NCBI RefSeq assembly: GCF_017654485.1
Contig: NZ_CP061091.1
Coordinates: forward strand, 1,129,501 to 1,193,500
Origin: Roseomonas marmotae
GTDB lineage: Bacteria; Pseudomonadota; Alphaproteobacteria; Acetobacterales; Acetobacteraceae
Reading direction: 5' to 3'
DNA length: 64,000 nucleotides
Shown: positions 16,110 to 24,147 of the stretch, piece by piece
How the letters are laid out: each line of letters starts with the position of its first letter
Position numbering within the stretch: the first letter of the stretch is position 1
Program-made: the position numbers and the translations under genes
Notes under the pieces: generated by a model
Database searches by the model: none
Told to the model about the DNA's origin: nothing
The model's input: only the letters and a program-made list of their open reading frames with translations

Positions 16110-17987
16110 GTGTTCGATGCCATTCAGCTCGAAGGCCATAGCCAGGTACGCCTGGACCGTACACGTGATTCACTGCTGACCGATTTCGGCAAGGCGACGC
16201 TGGACGACCGCTACCTGCTGCCCGGCGAATCCTACCAGGATCTCTTCGCGCGCGTCGCCAGCGCCTATGGCGACGACACCGCGCATGCGCAGCGTATCTA
16301 CGACTATATCAGCAAGCTCTGGTTCATGCCGGCCACCCCGGTGCTGTCCAATGGCGGCACCACGCGCGGCCTGCCGATCTCCTGCTTCCTGAACGAGGCC
16401 AATGACAGCCTGGACGGCATCGTCGGCCTCTGGAACGAGAATGTCTGGCTGGCCTCCAAGGGCGGTGGCATCGGCTCCTACTGGGGCAACCTGCGCTCGA
16501 TCGGCGAGAAGGTCGGCCAGAACGGCAAGACCTCCGGCATCATCCCCTTCATCCGCGTGATGGACAGCCTGACTCTGGCGATCAGCCAGGGTTCGCTGCG
16601 CCGCGGCTCGGCCGCCGTCTATCTGCCGGTCACACATCCGGAGATCGAGGAATTCGTCGACCTGCGGCGCCCCACCGGCGGCGACCCCAACCGCAAGGCG
16701 CTGAACCTGCACCACGGCGTGCTGATCCCCGATGCCTTCATGCGCGCCGTCGAGGCCGATGAGGAATGGGCACTGACCTCGCCGAAGGACGGCGCGATCG
16801 TGCGCAAGGTCTCGGCGCGCGCGCTGTGGATCCGTATCCTGATGGCGCGGATCGAGCAGGGCGAGCCGTACATCATCTATTCCGACCACGCCAACAACGC
16901 GCGGCCGGAACACCAGAAGCTGGCCGGGCTGGAGATCAAGACCTCCAACCTCTGCGCCGAGATCATGCTCCCCACCGGCCGCGACCAGCATGACCAGGAG
17001 CGGACGGCGGTGTGCTGCCTGTCCTCCCTCAACCTTGAGACCTGGTTCGAGTGGAAGGACGACCCTTACTTCATCCCGGATGTCATGCGCTTCCTGGACA
17101 ACGTGCTCCAGAACTTCATCGACACCGCGCCGGACAGCATGGCGCGCGCCAAATACAGCGCGATGCGGGAGCGTTCCGTCGGCCTCGGCGTGATGGGCTT
17201 CCACTCCTTCCTGCAGTCGCAGAACGTGCCCTTCGAGAGCGTGATCGCGAAGGTCTGGAACACCCGGATGTTCAAGCACATCCGCGCCCAGGCCGATATC
17301 GCGAGCCGCGTGCTGGCGGAGGAGCGCGGGCCCTGCCCGGATGCCGCCGAATACGGATTCAACGAGCGTTTCTCGAACAAGATGGCGATCGCGCCCACCG
17401 CGTCGATCTCCATCATCTGCGGCGGCGCCTCGCCGGGCATCGAGCCGATCGCCGCCAATGTCTATAACCACAAGACGCTGTCCGGCAGCTTCATCGTCCG
17501 CAATCCGTCGCTGAAGAAGGTGCTGGCACAGCACGGACGGGATGACGAGGACACCTGGACCTCGATTACCGTCAACAAGGGCAGCGTGCAGCACCTGGAC
17601 TTCCTGACGGAGCAGGAGAGGGCCGTCTTCAAGACCGCCTTCGAGCTGGATCAGCGCTGGGTGGTGGAGCATGCGGCGGACCGCACGCCCTTCATCTGCC
17701 AGAGCCAGTCGGTGAACATCTTCCTGCCGGCCGATGTGCATAAGCGCGACCTGCACCAGATCCACTACCAGGCCTGGAAGAAGGGCGTGAAGTCGCTCTA
17801 TTACTGCCGCAGCCTCTCCATCCAGCGCGCCGATACCATCAGCGAGAAGGTGGCCACCCAGCCGAAGCTGGGCATGGCGGAGGCCACCAGCCTGGAAGCC
17901 GTGCTGCCGCTGACCGTGCCCGCCCGCGCGCAGAGGGTGACCAGCGAGAACAGCACCGATTACGAGGAATGCCTGGCCTGCCAGTAA
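16110..17987 (+). CDS. nrdA: Class Ia ribonucleotide reductase, large (alpha) subunit
   Basis: 625 residues; reduces ribonucleoside diphosphates to deoxy forms with the NrdB radical subunit. Catalytic residues are in place: C92 (PISCFLNEA), N280-C282-E284 (SNLCAEI, thiyl-radical cysteine), C302/C303 (AVCCLSSLNL), the radical-relay pair Y564-Y565 (SLYYCRS) and C-terminal redox cysteines C621 and C624 (EECLACQ). It is shorter than the 760-residue E. coli enzyme and has no N-terminal ATP cone, so dATP overall-activity control by that domain is absent. The start is GTG with AGGGG nine bases before it. nrdB lies 3.7 kb downstream, separated by two sugar genes and a terminator, so the subunits are transcribed separately. 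Confidence 0.97.
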   Translation: MFDAIQLEGHSQVRLDRTRDSLLTDFGKATLDDRYLLPGESYQDLFARVASAYGDDTAHAQRIYDYISKLWFMPATPVLSNGGTTRGLPISCFLNEANDSLDGIVGLWNENVWLASKGGGIGSYWGNLRSIGEKVGQNGKTSGIIPFIRVMDSLTLAISQGSLRRGSAAVYLPVTHPEIEEFVDLRRPTGGDPNRKALNLHHGVLIPDAFMRAVEADEEWALTSPKDGAIVRKVSARALWIRILMARIEQGEPYIIYSDHANNARPEHQKLAGLEIKTSNLCAEIMLPTGRDQHDQERTAVCCLSSLNLETWFEWKDDPYFIPDVMRFLDNVLQNFIDTAPDSMARAKYSAMRERSVGLGVMGFHSFLQSQNVPFESVIAKVWNTRMFKHIRAQADIASRVLAEERGPCPDAAEYGFNERFSNKMAIAPTASISIICGGASPGIEPIAANVYNHKTLSGSFIVRNPSLKKVLAQHGRDDEDTWTSITVNKGSVQHLDFLTEQERAVFKTAFELDQRWVVEHAADRTPFICQSQSVNIFLPADVHKRDLHQIHYQAWKKGVKSLYYCRSLSIQRADTISEKVATQPKLGMAEATSLEAVLPLTVPARAQRVTSENSTDYEECLACQ

Positions 17988-18011
17988 GGCCGGCACGCTT
18001 CAGCCCTGACA

Positions 18012-18056
18012 GGGCCGGGACGGGGATGCACCCCTGTCCCGGCCCTTCGCATTTTT
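18012..18056 (+). terminator. Rho-independent terminator after nrdA
   Basis: Strong hairpin GGGCCGGGACGGGG (18012-18025) with CCCCTGTCCCGGCCC (18031-18045), one bulged base, then TTCGCATTTTT. It isolates nrdA from the kinase gene downstream. Confidence 0.72.
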
Positions 18057-18152
18057 ACCCCGGCAGAAACCGCTGCCCGGGCTCGGGCATTTCTCCAGCG
18101 CAGCCAGAATGTGGCGCGACGGCCGCTTGGCCATCCAGGAGATTTCCCCTTC

Positions 18153-19145
18153 ATGGCCCAGGACCGCCCTGCATCGCCCCCGCGGCAGAGCATGACGGAG
18201 CCCGTTCTTCTCGCACTGGGCAGCATCAATGCCGATTTCCAGGTGCGGGTGCCCGGCGCGCCCGCGGTCGGCATCACCCAGCCTGCCAGCGATTTCCTGC
18301 GCGTGGGCGGCGGCAAGGCGGCCAACCGCGCCTTCCTGGCCCGCCGCCTCGGCCATCCCGCCTGGCTGCTGGGCAGGGTGGGGGATGACGACCTGCGCCA
18401 GCAGGCCCTGGCGCCGCTGCGGGAGGCGGGGGTGGACCTCGATGGCGTCTCGGTGGCGGAAGGGGTGGCCACGGCCGTCTCGATGATCGCCGTGCTGCCG
18501 GACGGCAAGAAGAGCATCCTGCTGGCTGGCAATGCGAATGATGCCTGGGGCGAGCCGGAGGCCGAGGCCGTGGCCCGGACCATCGCCCGCGCGCCCGGGG
18601 GCTCCCTGCTGAGCCTGGATCACGAGGTGCCGGGTTTTGTCGTCGCCCAGGCCGTGCGGGCCGCCAGGACGCGCGGCCTGCCCGTGCTGCTCGACCCTTC
18701 GCCCAGCGACCGGGTGGACCCGGATATCCTGGCCCATGTCACCGCCGTCAGCCCCAATCCGGATGAGGCGGAGGGCGTGACGGGCATCGCGGTGAAGGAT
18801 GTCAGCACCGCCATCGCCGCCGCGCGCTGGTTCGCGGAGCGGGGCGTGGAACTGGCCTTCGTGAAGCTGGGCGACGGCGGCTGCGTGCTGCTGCGGGATG
18901 GCCGCGCCACGCATATCCCGCCCGTGCCGATGGAGGTGGTGGACAGCACCGGGGCGGGCGATGCCTTCGCCGGCGGGCTGGCCGTGGCGCTGCTGGAAGG
19001 AATGCCGCCCTTTGAGGCCGCGCTCTTCGCCACCGCCGCCTCGCACCGGGCCGTCACCGGCTATGGCTCGCAACAGGCCTATCCGGACCGTGCGGAGATC
19101 GAGGCCCTGGTGCCGGCCCTGCGGGATGCCGCGCGTGCCGCTTGA
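18153..19145 (+). CDS. PfkB-family (ribokinase-like) sugar kinase
   Basis: About 330 residues. N-terminal LGSINADFQVRV with GGGKAANRAFLARRLG (PfkB signature 1 region) and C-terminal VDSTGAGDAFAGGLAVALLEG (signature 2, with the catalytic Asp). These bind a sugar and ATP. Ribokinase is the nearest well-known relative, but the substrate cannot be fixed. AGGAG (18137-18141) precedes the ATG at 18153; a second ATG at 18192 begins closer to the conserved core. The gene overlaps the GH65 phosphorylase by about 20 bases, so the two are translated together; the kinase may phosphorylate a sugar released by the phosphorylase. Confidence 0.88.
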   Translation: MAQDRPASPPRQSMTEPVLLALGSINADFQVRVPGAPAVGITQPASDFLRVGGGKAANRAFLARRLGHPAWLLGRVGDDDLRQQALAPLREAGVDLDGVSVAEGVATAVSMIAVLPDGKKSILLAGNANDAWGEPEAEAVARTIARAPGGSLLSLDHEVPGFVVAQAVRAARTRGLPVLLDPSPSDRVDPDILAHVTAVSPNPDEAEGVTGIAVKDVSTAIAAARWFAERGVELAFVKLGDGGCVLLRDGRATHIPPVPMEVVDSTGAGDAFAGGLAVALLEGMPPFEAALFATAASHRAVTGYGSQQAYPDRAEIEALVPALRDAARAA

Positions 19146-21534
19146 GGACTCCCGCCTGTGTCACGCTGCCGATCTCGCCTTCGACGGTCTCGACCCCCAT
19201 GACGAAGGGCGGCGCGAGGCGCTGCTGTCCCTCGGCAATGGCAAGCTGACCCAGCGCGGCGCCGCCTGCTGGACCCGCACCGGCGAGGTCCACTACCCCG
19301 GAACCTATCGCGCCGCCTGCTACAACCGGCTGGGCGATGTCATCCAGGGCGAGGAGGTCTCGAACGAATCCCTCGTCAATCTCCCGGACGGGATGCTGCT
19401 GACCTTCCGCGTGGAAGGCGATGCCGACTGGTTCTCGCTGGCGGATGCCGAGGTCCTGGACTACCGCCACGCGCTGGATCTGGACCGCGGCATCGCCTGC
19501 CGCAGCCTGCGGCTGCGGGACCGGCTGGGGCGACGGATCCGCCTGCGGGAACGTCGTCTCGTCAGCATGGCGCAGCCGGACCTGGCGGCGGTGCGGCTGG
19601 AGGTCGAGCCGGAAGGCTGGTCCGGCCGGATCGAGATCCGCTCGGCCATCGATGGCGGCATCGCCAATGACCGGGTGCCCCGCTTCGGCCGCTTCGACCG
19701 CCAGCATCTGGAGGCCATCGCCGGCGAGCTGGCGGAGCCCGGCCTGCTGCTGCGGGCACGGACGCGCTGCTCCGGCATCGCTATCGCGGTGGCCGCCCGC
19801 ACCCTCCTGGTGGAGGGCCGGGTGGAGGCGCGGCAGGCGGGGCCGGAAGTCGCCGCCATCGCCGAGCAGTTCCGCTGCGCCGTGGCCCCTGGCCAGCCCG
19901 CCCGCATCGAGAAGGTGGTGGCCATCCGCACCTCCCAGGATGAGGGCGATCCGGCCGGGGAGGCGCTGGCCCTGCTGCGGCAGGCCCCCGGCTTCGCGGC
20001 GCTGGAGGAGGCGCATGCCGCCGCCTGGGCGCCGCTGATGGCGCGCCTGGGCATCACGGCCGAGCGGCCCGAGCTGGTCACGGCCATGCGCTACCGCGCC
20101 TTCCAGCTGTTGCAGACGGCTTCCCCGCATTCGGTGGGGCTGGATGCCGGTTTCCCGGCGCGCGGCTGGCAGGAGGCCTATCGCGGCCAGATCTTCTGGG
20201 ACGAGACCTTCGTCCTGCCCTTCTTCAACAGCCGCTTCCCGGAGGTCGCGCGCGCCCTGCTGCTCTACCGCTGCCGGCGGCTGGAGGATGCGCGGCAGGA
20301 GGCGCGGGAGCACGGCTATCGCGGCGCCATGTTCCCCTGGCGCAGCGCCAGCAATGGACGGGAGCAGACGCCGCGCTTCCAGTACAACATGCTCTCCGGC
20401 CGTTGGATGGAGGACCATACCCGCTTGCAGCGGCATGTCGGCGCCGTCATCGCCTGCAATCTCTGGCGCCATCTGATGGTCACCGGCGACCGCGATTTCC
20501 TGGCGGCGCATGGAGCCAGGATCTTCCTGGAGATCGCCCGCTTCTGGGGCAGCATTGCGCGGCACGACCCGGTGAGCGACCGTTACGACATCCACGGCGT
20601 CTGCGGCCCCGACGAGTATCACGTCGCCTGGCCCGGCGCGGCGGAGCCCGGCATCACCAACAGCAGCTTCACCAATGTCATGGCCGCCTGGGTCCTGGCC
20701 CGCGCGCCGGAGGTGCTGGAGATGCTGCCCGGCGGGCGCCGGGAGGCCCTGCGGGAGGAGATGGGGCTGGAGGATGCGGAACTGGCGCTCTGGGACCGGA
20801 TCAGCCGCCGGCTGCGGCTGGCCTTCGGCGAGGATGGCGTGCTGCTGCCCTTCGAGGGCTTCGACCGGCTGAAGCCCCTGGATATCGGGGCGCTCCGCCG
20901 GGAGCATCCTGGCGAGCGGCTGGACTGGGTGCTGGAGAGCCTGGGGGAGAGCACCAACGACTACCAGCTGCTGAAGCAGGCCGATACCATGATGCTGCCC
21001 TTCCTGCTGCCGCATGGCGAGCTGGAGGAGATCATGGACCGCCTCGGCTATCCCATGACGCCGGAGCTGCTGCGCCGCACGGCCGCGCATGACCTGGCCC
21101 GGACCTCGCATGAATCGAGCCTCTCGCATATCGCCTTCGCCGGGGCGCTGGCGCGGCTGGACCCCGAGACCTCCTGGTCGCTCTTCGAAGGCATGCTGAA
21201 GCCGGAGCACGACCCCTCCAGCGCCTCCTCCGTGGCGGAGGGTGCGCATATGGGGGCACTGGGCGGCGCCATCGATGTGCTGCAACGCCACTATCTCGGC
21301 TTCAGCCCGCGGCGGGAGGCGATCCTCCTGCATCCGGCGCCGCCGGCCGCGCTGGGGCGCGTCTTGATGGATGTCGCATGCCATTTCGGACGCTTCAGGC
21401 TGGAATGGACGGGCAGGGTGTTGATCCTCGGCGCCGATTCCGGCAATGCCGCGTCCGTCCGCGTGGAGCATGCCGCGGGCACGGAGATGCTATCTCCAGG
21501 TGGCGCATTGCGGCTGGAGCCTGGCGGGCGCTAA
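19126..21534 (+). CDS. Glycoside hydrolase family 65 disaccharide phosphorylase
   Basis: About 802 residues, the size of maltose, trehalose and kojibiose phosphorylases, which split an alpha-glucoside with phosphate to give beta-glucose-1-phosphate. Domains in order: N-terminal beta-sandwich (20-280), alpha/alpha barrel (about 330-700) and small C-terminal beta domain. Family motifs are AYRGQIFWDETFVLPFF (about 350-366), GPDEYH with the general acid E497, STNDYQLLKQADTMML, and a phosphate-site-like TSHESSLSH. Specificity is not readable. The start is uncertain: ATG 19126 overlaps the kinase stop, GTG 19135 is an alternative. No beta-phosphoglucomutase gene is present here to use the product. 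Confidence 0.9.
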   Translation: MPRVPLEDSRLCHAADLAFDGLDPHDEGRREALLSLGNGKLTQRGAACWTRTGEVHYPGTYRAACYNRLGDVIQGEEVSNESLVNLPDGMLLTFRVEGDADWFSLADAEVLDYRHALDLDRGIACRSLRLRDRLGRRIRLRERRLVSMAQPDLAAVRLEVEPEGWSGRIEIRSAIDGGIANDRVPRFGRFDRQHLEAIAGELAEPGLLLRARTRCSGIAIAVAARTLLVEGRVEARQAGPEVAAIAEQFRCAVAPGQPARIEKVVAIRTSQDEGDPAGEALALLRQAPGFAALEEAHAAAWAPLMARLGITAERPELVTAMRYRAFQLLQTASPHSVGLDAGFPARGWQEAYRGQIFWDETFVLPFFNSRFPEVARALLLYRCRRLEDARQEAREHGYRGAMFPWRSASNGREQTPRFQYNMLSGRWMEDHTRLQRHVGAVIACNLWRHLMVTGDRDFLAAHGARIFLEIARFWGSIARHDPVSDRYDIHGVCGPDEYHVAWPGAAEPGITNSSFTNVMAAWVLARAPEVLEMLPGGRREALREEMGLEDAELALWDRISRRLRLAFGEDGVLLPFEGFDRLKPLDIGALRREHPGERLDWVLESLGESTNDYQLLKQADTMMLPFLLPHGELEEIMDRLGYPMTPELLRRTAAHDLARTSHESSLSHIAFAGALARLDPETSWSLFEGMLKPEHDPSSASSVAEGAHMGALGGAIDVLQRHYLGFSPRREAILLHPAPPAALGRVLMDVACHFGRFRLEWTGRVLILGADSGNAASVRVEHAAGTEMLSPGGALRLEPGGR

Positions 21535-21576
21535 GCGGGGCTGCGCGACTCGAAAACGAGCGGTTGCGTCAAGCTT

Positions 21577-21624
21577 CCGCTAGATGTAGTGGCGCGCCCA
21601 CGCACAGCTTCGCGTATCTTGTGT
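21577..21624. promoter_or_regulatory. Candidate NrdR box pair upstream of nrdB
   Basis: CCGCTAGATGTAGTGG (21577-21592, 11 of 16 to the NrdR consensus) and TTCGCGTATCTTGTGT (21609-21624, 9 of 16, with a well kept TATCT-GTGT half). Their starts are 32 bases apart, the normal NrdR spacing. They lie 82-129 bases upstream of nrdB, implying that nrdB has its own NrdR-controlled promoter. Confidence 0.5.
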
Positions 21625-21705
21625 GGGAAGGTTAATCGCACAGGACGCCTCCGGCGCCGCTATGATCGCCTTCCTCCCCCGACGCGCCCTCACCGGAGAC
21701 CCGCC

Positions 21706-22737
21706 ATGTCCGAGAACCAGGACGCTCAGAAGTTCGACCTGCTGACATCGAACCCCGTCTACAAGCCCTTCCGCTACCCTTGGGCCTATGACGCCTGGAT
21801 GACGCAGCAGCGCGTCCACTGGCTGCCGGAAGAAGTTCCGATGGCCGATGACGTGAAGGACTGGCAGCGCAATCTCACGGACGGCGAGCGCAACCTCGTC
21901 ACCCAGATCTTCCGCTTCTTCACCCAGGCAGATGTCGAGGTGAACAGCGCCTATATGAAGCACTACAGCCAGGTGTTTAAGCCCACCGAAGTGCTGATGA
22001 TGCTCTCGGCCTTCTCGAATATCGAGACGATCCATATCGCCGCCTATTCGCACCTGCTCGACACCATCGGCATGCCGGAGGTGGAGTACCAGGCCTTCCT
22101 GAAGTATCAGGAAATGAAGGACAAGTATGACTACATGCAGTCCTTCTCGGTGGAGAACAAGACGGAGATCGCCAAGACCCTGGCGGCTTTCGGCGCCTTC
22201 ACCGAGGGCCTGCAGCTCTTCGCTTCCTTCGCGATCCTGCTAAACTTCCCGCGCTTCAACAAGATGAAGGGCATGGGGCAGATCGTGACGTGGTCGGTGC
22301 GCGACGAGACGCTGCACTGCCTCTCCGTCATCCGCCTCTTCCGCACCTTCGTGCAGGAAAACCCGGAGATCTGGACCGAGAAGCTGCGGCAGGATCTCTA
22401 CGACATCTGCTCGACCATCGTGCATCACGAGGACGCCTTCATCGACCTCGCCTTCGAGATGGGCGACGTGCAGGGCCTGACGGCGGATGAGGTGAAGCGC
22501 TACATCCGCTTCATCGCCGACCGCCGGCTGCAGCAGCTCGGCCTCGACCCGCTTTACGGCACCGAGAAGAACCCGCTGCCCTGGCTGGACGAGATCCTGA
22601 ACGCGGTCGAGCACATGAACTTCTTCGAAGGCCGCGCCACGGAATATTCCAAGGCCAGCACCTCCGGCACCTGGGAGGAAGCCTTCGCGGACGGCGTGTT
22701 CAACGACAAGCAGCCGGAAGGCACGCTGCTGCCCTGA
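21706..22737 (+). CDS. nrdB: Class Ia ribonucleotide reductase, small (beta) radical subunit
   Basis: 343 residues; houses the di-iron centre and tyrosyl radical used by NrdA. The ligand set has the same spacing as in E. coli R2: D76 (TQADVEV), E107 and H110 with radical Y114 (ETIHIAAY), E167 (AFTEGLQL), E201 and H204 (RDETLH). The tyrosine is kept, so this is a Y-radical enzyme and not a class Ic Phe-type one. GGAG eight bases before the ATG at 21706 selects this start; the frame is open further upstream. It has its own upstream region with NrdR-like boxes and is followed by a hairpin. Confidence 0.97.
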   Translation: MSENQDAQKFDLLTSNPVYKPFRYPWAYDAWMTQQRVHWLPEEVPMADDVKDWQRNLTDGERNLVTQIFRFFTQADVEVNSAYMKHYSQVFKPTEVLMMLSAFSNIETIHIAAYSHLLDTIGMPEVEYQAFLKYQEMKDKYDYMQSFSVENKTEIAKTLAAFGAFTEGLQLFASFAILLNFPRFNKMKGMGQIVTWSVRDETLHCLSVIRLFRTFVQENPEIWTEKLRQDLYDICSTIVHHEDAFIDLAFEMGDVQGLTADEVKRYIRFIADRRLQQLGLDPLYGTEKNPLPWLDEILNAVEHMNFFEGRATEYSKASTSGTWEEAFADGVFNDKQPEGTLLP

Positions 22738-22744
22738 AACGGCG

Positions 22745-22769
22745 GGCCGGGGGAGCGAAACCCCCGGCC
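22745..22769. terminator. Hairpin between convergent nrdB and DUF2934 genes
   Basis: GGCCGGGGG (22745-22753) pairs with CCCCCGGCC (22761-22769) around AGCGAAA. There is no good T-run on either side, so it may act with Rho or as a two-way barrier. Confidence 0.45.
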
Positions 22770-22776
22770 ATCCTTC

Positions 22777-23193
22777 TCAGCCCGCCGGCTTCCTGCGCGG
22801 CGCGCGCGGCTTGGCCGCGGGTTTCGCGGCAGGCGCCGGGGCTGCCGCGGCCCTATCTTCGGATTTCTTTCTGGCGGAAGCGCGCGGCCGGTCCACCGGC
22901 GCTTCCGGCCTTTCCTCCAGCGTCGCGGATCTGGCGGGCAGGGGCTCGTCCTCCGGTGGGGCCGGCAGGATGCGCGCACCGGTATCCGGGTCCGTCACGC
23001 TCAGCGGATCGCTGGCGGGGAAAGTATCGGCCAACTGATCTTCCAGGCTGCCCGACCGCTCCGTGGCCGCGACCTCCGCCCGGGCGCGATACCAGTATTC
23101 GTCGGACGAGCCTTCCGGCCTGCCATCCGCCTCCCACAGGGTGTAGGCGCGTTCGCGGATCCGCTGCTCCAGATCCTCCAGGTCATCACTCAT
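22777..23193 (-). CDS. DUF2934-domain small protein
   Basis: 138 residues. The N-terminal 40 residues (LEQRIRERAYTLWEADGRPEG) match the DUF2934 pattern (IR-RAY-LWE-EGRPEG) seen in many alphaproteobacterial proteins of unknown role. The middle contains LADTFPASDPLS, a short motif also common in such proteins, and the tail is low complexity, Ala/Pro/Lys/Arg-rich (APAPAAKPAAKPRAPRRKPAG). No signal peptide. It is convergent with nrdB and shows no functional link. Confidence 0.82.
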   Translation of the reverse strand: MSDDLEDLEQRIRERAYTLWEADGRPEGSSDEYWYRARAEVAATERSGSLEDQLADTFPASDPLSVTDPDTGARILPAPPEDEPLPARSATLEERPEAPVDRPRASARKKSEDRAAAAPAPAAKPAAKPRAPRRKPAG

Positions 23194-23335
23194 TCGCTAG
23201 GTCCTCCATGGGCTGGCCTGCGGGAAACTCACGACCTGGCCTGGCGTATCACGCCACCCCGCAGGTTTTCACCCGAATCCCGCAACCATACGGACGTCAC
23301 TGCCGGGCGCATCAGCACGAATGCGCGGGCGCGCC

Positions 23336-23962
23336 TCAGCCGGCCGGGGGCGTCACGACCGGTCGCAGCATCTCGAACATGCCGCCGAGGATGCCGTAAT
23401 CGCCCCGATAGCCGCAGCGGCTGATCGGCTGGGCGGCCAGGGTGTCGAAGATGCCGTCCTTCAGATAGGCGGGGTCGATATGCACCCCGACCACCTGCCC
23501 GATGATGAGATGGCTGTTCAGCACCTTTCCGTCGACGTCGTTCAGGCGGACGATCTGCACCACCTTGCATTCCAGCGCGGCCGGCGTGGCCGCCACGCGC
23601 GGGGGGCGGACCATCCGGCTGGGTGCCGCGGCCAGTCCGGCGAAGGCCATTTCGTCCTCCCCATGCGGCAGGGCGGCGCTGGTCTGGTTCATGGCCTCGG
23701 CCAGTGGCCGGGTGGCGAGGTTGTAGACGAATTCCCGCGTTGCCTCGGCATTGCGGACGCTGTCCTTGTAGCCCTCGCTGGCGAAGCCGATCATCGGCGG
23801 ATTCGAGTTCATGCCGCCGAAGAAGCTGTAGGGCGCGAGGTTGACGCGGCCCCGGTCATCGATCGTGCTGATCCAGCCGACCGGGCGCGGCGCCAGGATC
23901 GCCTTGAAAGGGTCGTGCGGCAGGCCGTGACCGGCGCGGGGCTCGTAGAAATAGCTGTTCAT
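23336..23962 (-). CDS. Flavin reductase-like FMN-binding split-barrel protein
   Basis: 208 residues. The stretch ILAPRPVGWISTIDDRGRVNLAPYSFFGG is the start of the flavin-reductase split barrel (cited here by LAPRPVGWIST and NLAPYSFF), followed by PPMIGFAS, KDSVRNAEATREFVYN and SHLIIGQVVGVHID. Such proteins reduce FMN with NAD(P)H or act as flavoprotein oxygenase partners. The open frame continues to 24094 but MNSYFYEPRAG at 23962 is the conserved beginning. It is divergent from the amidohydrolase, sharing about 150 bases of upstream DNA. Confidence 0.87.
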   Translation of the reverse strand: MNSYFYEPRAGHGLPHDPFKAILAPRPVGWISTIDDRGRVNLAPYSFFGGMNSNPPMIGFASEGYKDSVRNAEATREFVYNLATRPLAEAMNQTSAALPHGEDEMAFAGLAAAPSRMVRPPRVAATPAALECKVVQIVRLNDVDGKVLNSHLIIGQVVGVHIDPAYLKDGIFDTLAAQPISRCGYRGDYGILGGMFEMLRPVVTPPAG

Positions 23963-24108
23963 CGCTGTGCTGTCCGAGTTCGGTGGATGCGTGATGATGG
24001 CCCATGGCGCCGGCCGGCGCATGGATTTTGCTCGGCCCCGTCCGGCAGGTGGTTGACGGCTGCGGTCGGGGCTGATGAGCTTCACCGCAAGCATCAGGAG
24101 GCAGCGCC

Positions 24109-24147
24109 ATGTCCATCGTCACTGCAGCGAAGCGGCTCCGCGCGTGA
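24109..24147 (+). CDS. Twelve-codon leader peptide overlapping the amidohydrolase start
   Basis: ATG at 24109 follows a strong ribosome site (AGGAGG, seven to eight bases upstream) and reads MSIVTAAKRLRA then TGA at 24145-24147. That TGA overlaps the GTG start at 24144 (GTGA). The amidohydrolase itself has no ribosome site before its GTG, so its translation would depend on ribosomes finishing this leader. Alternative: the leader is the original N-terminus of the enzyme, cut off by a one-base frameshift. Confidence 0.5.
   Translation: MSIVTAAKRLRA

Noticed and set aside
16170-17996. 608-codon minus-strand open frame
   Set aside because: Mirror of nrdA, whose catalytic residues are all present on the plus strand.
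19054-21471. 805-codon minus-strand open frame
   Set aside because: Shadow of the GH65 gene caused by high GC; no recognisable domain.
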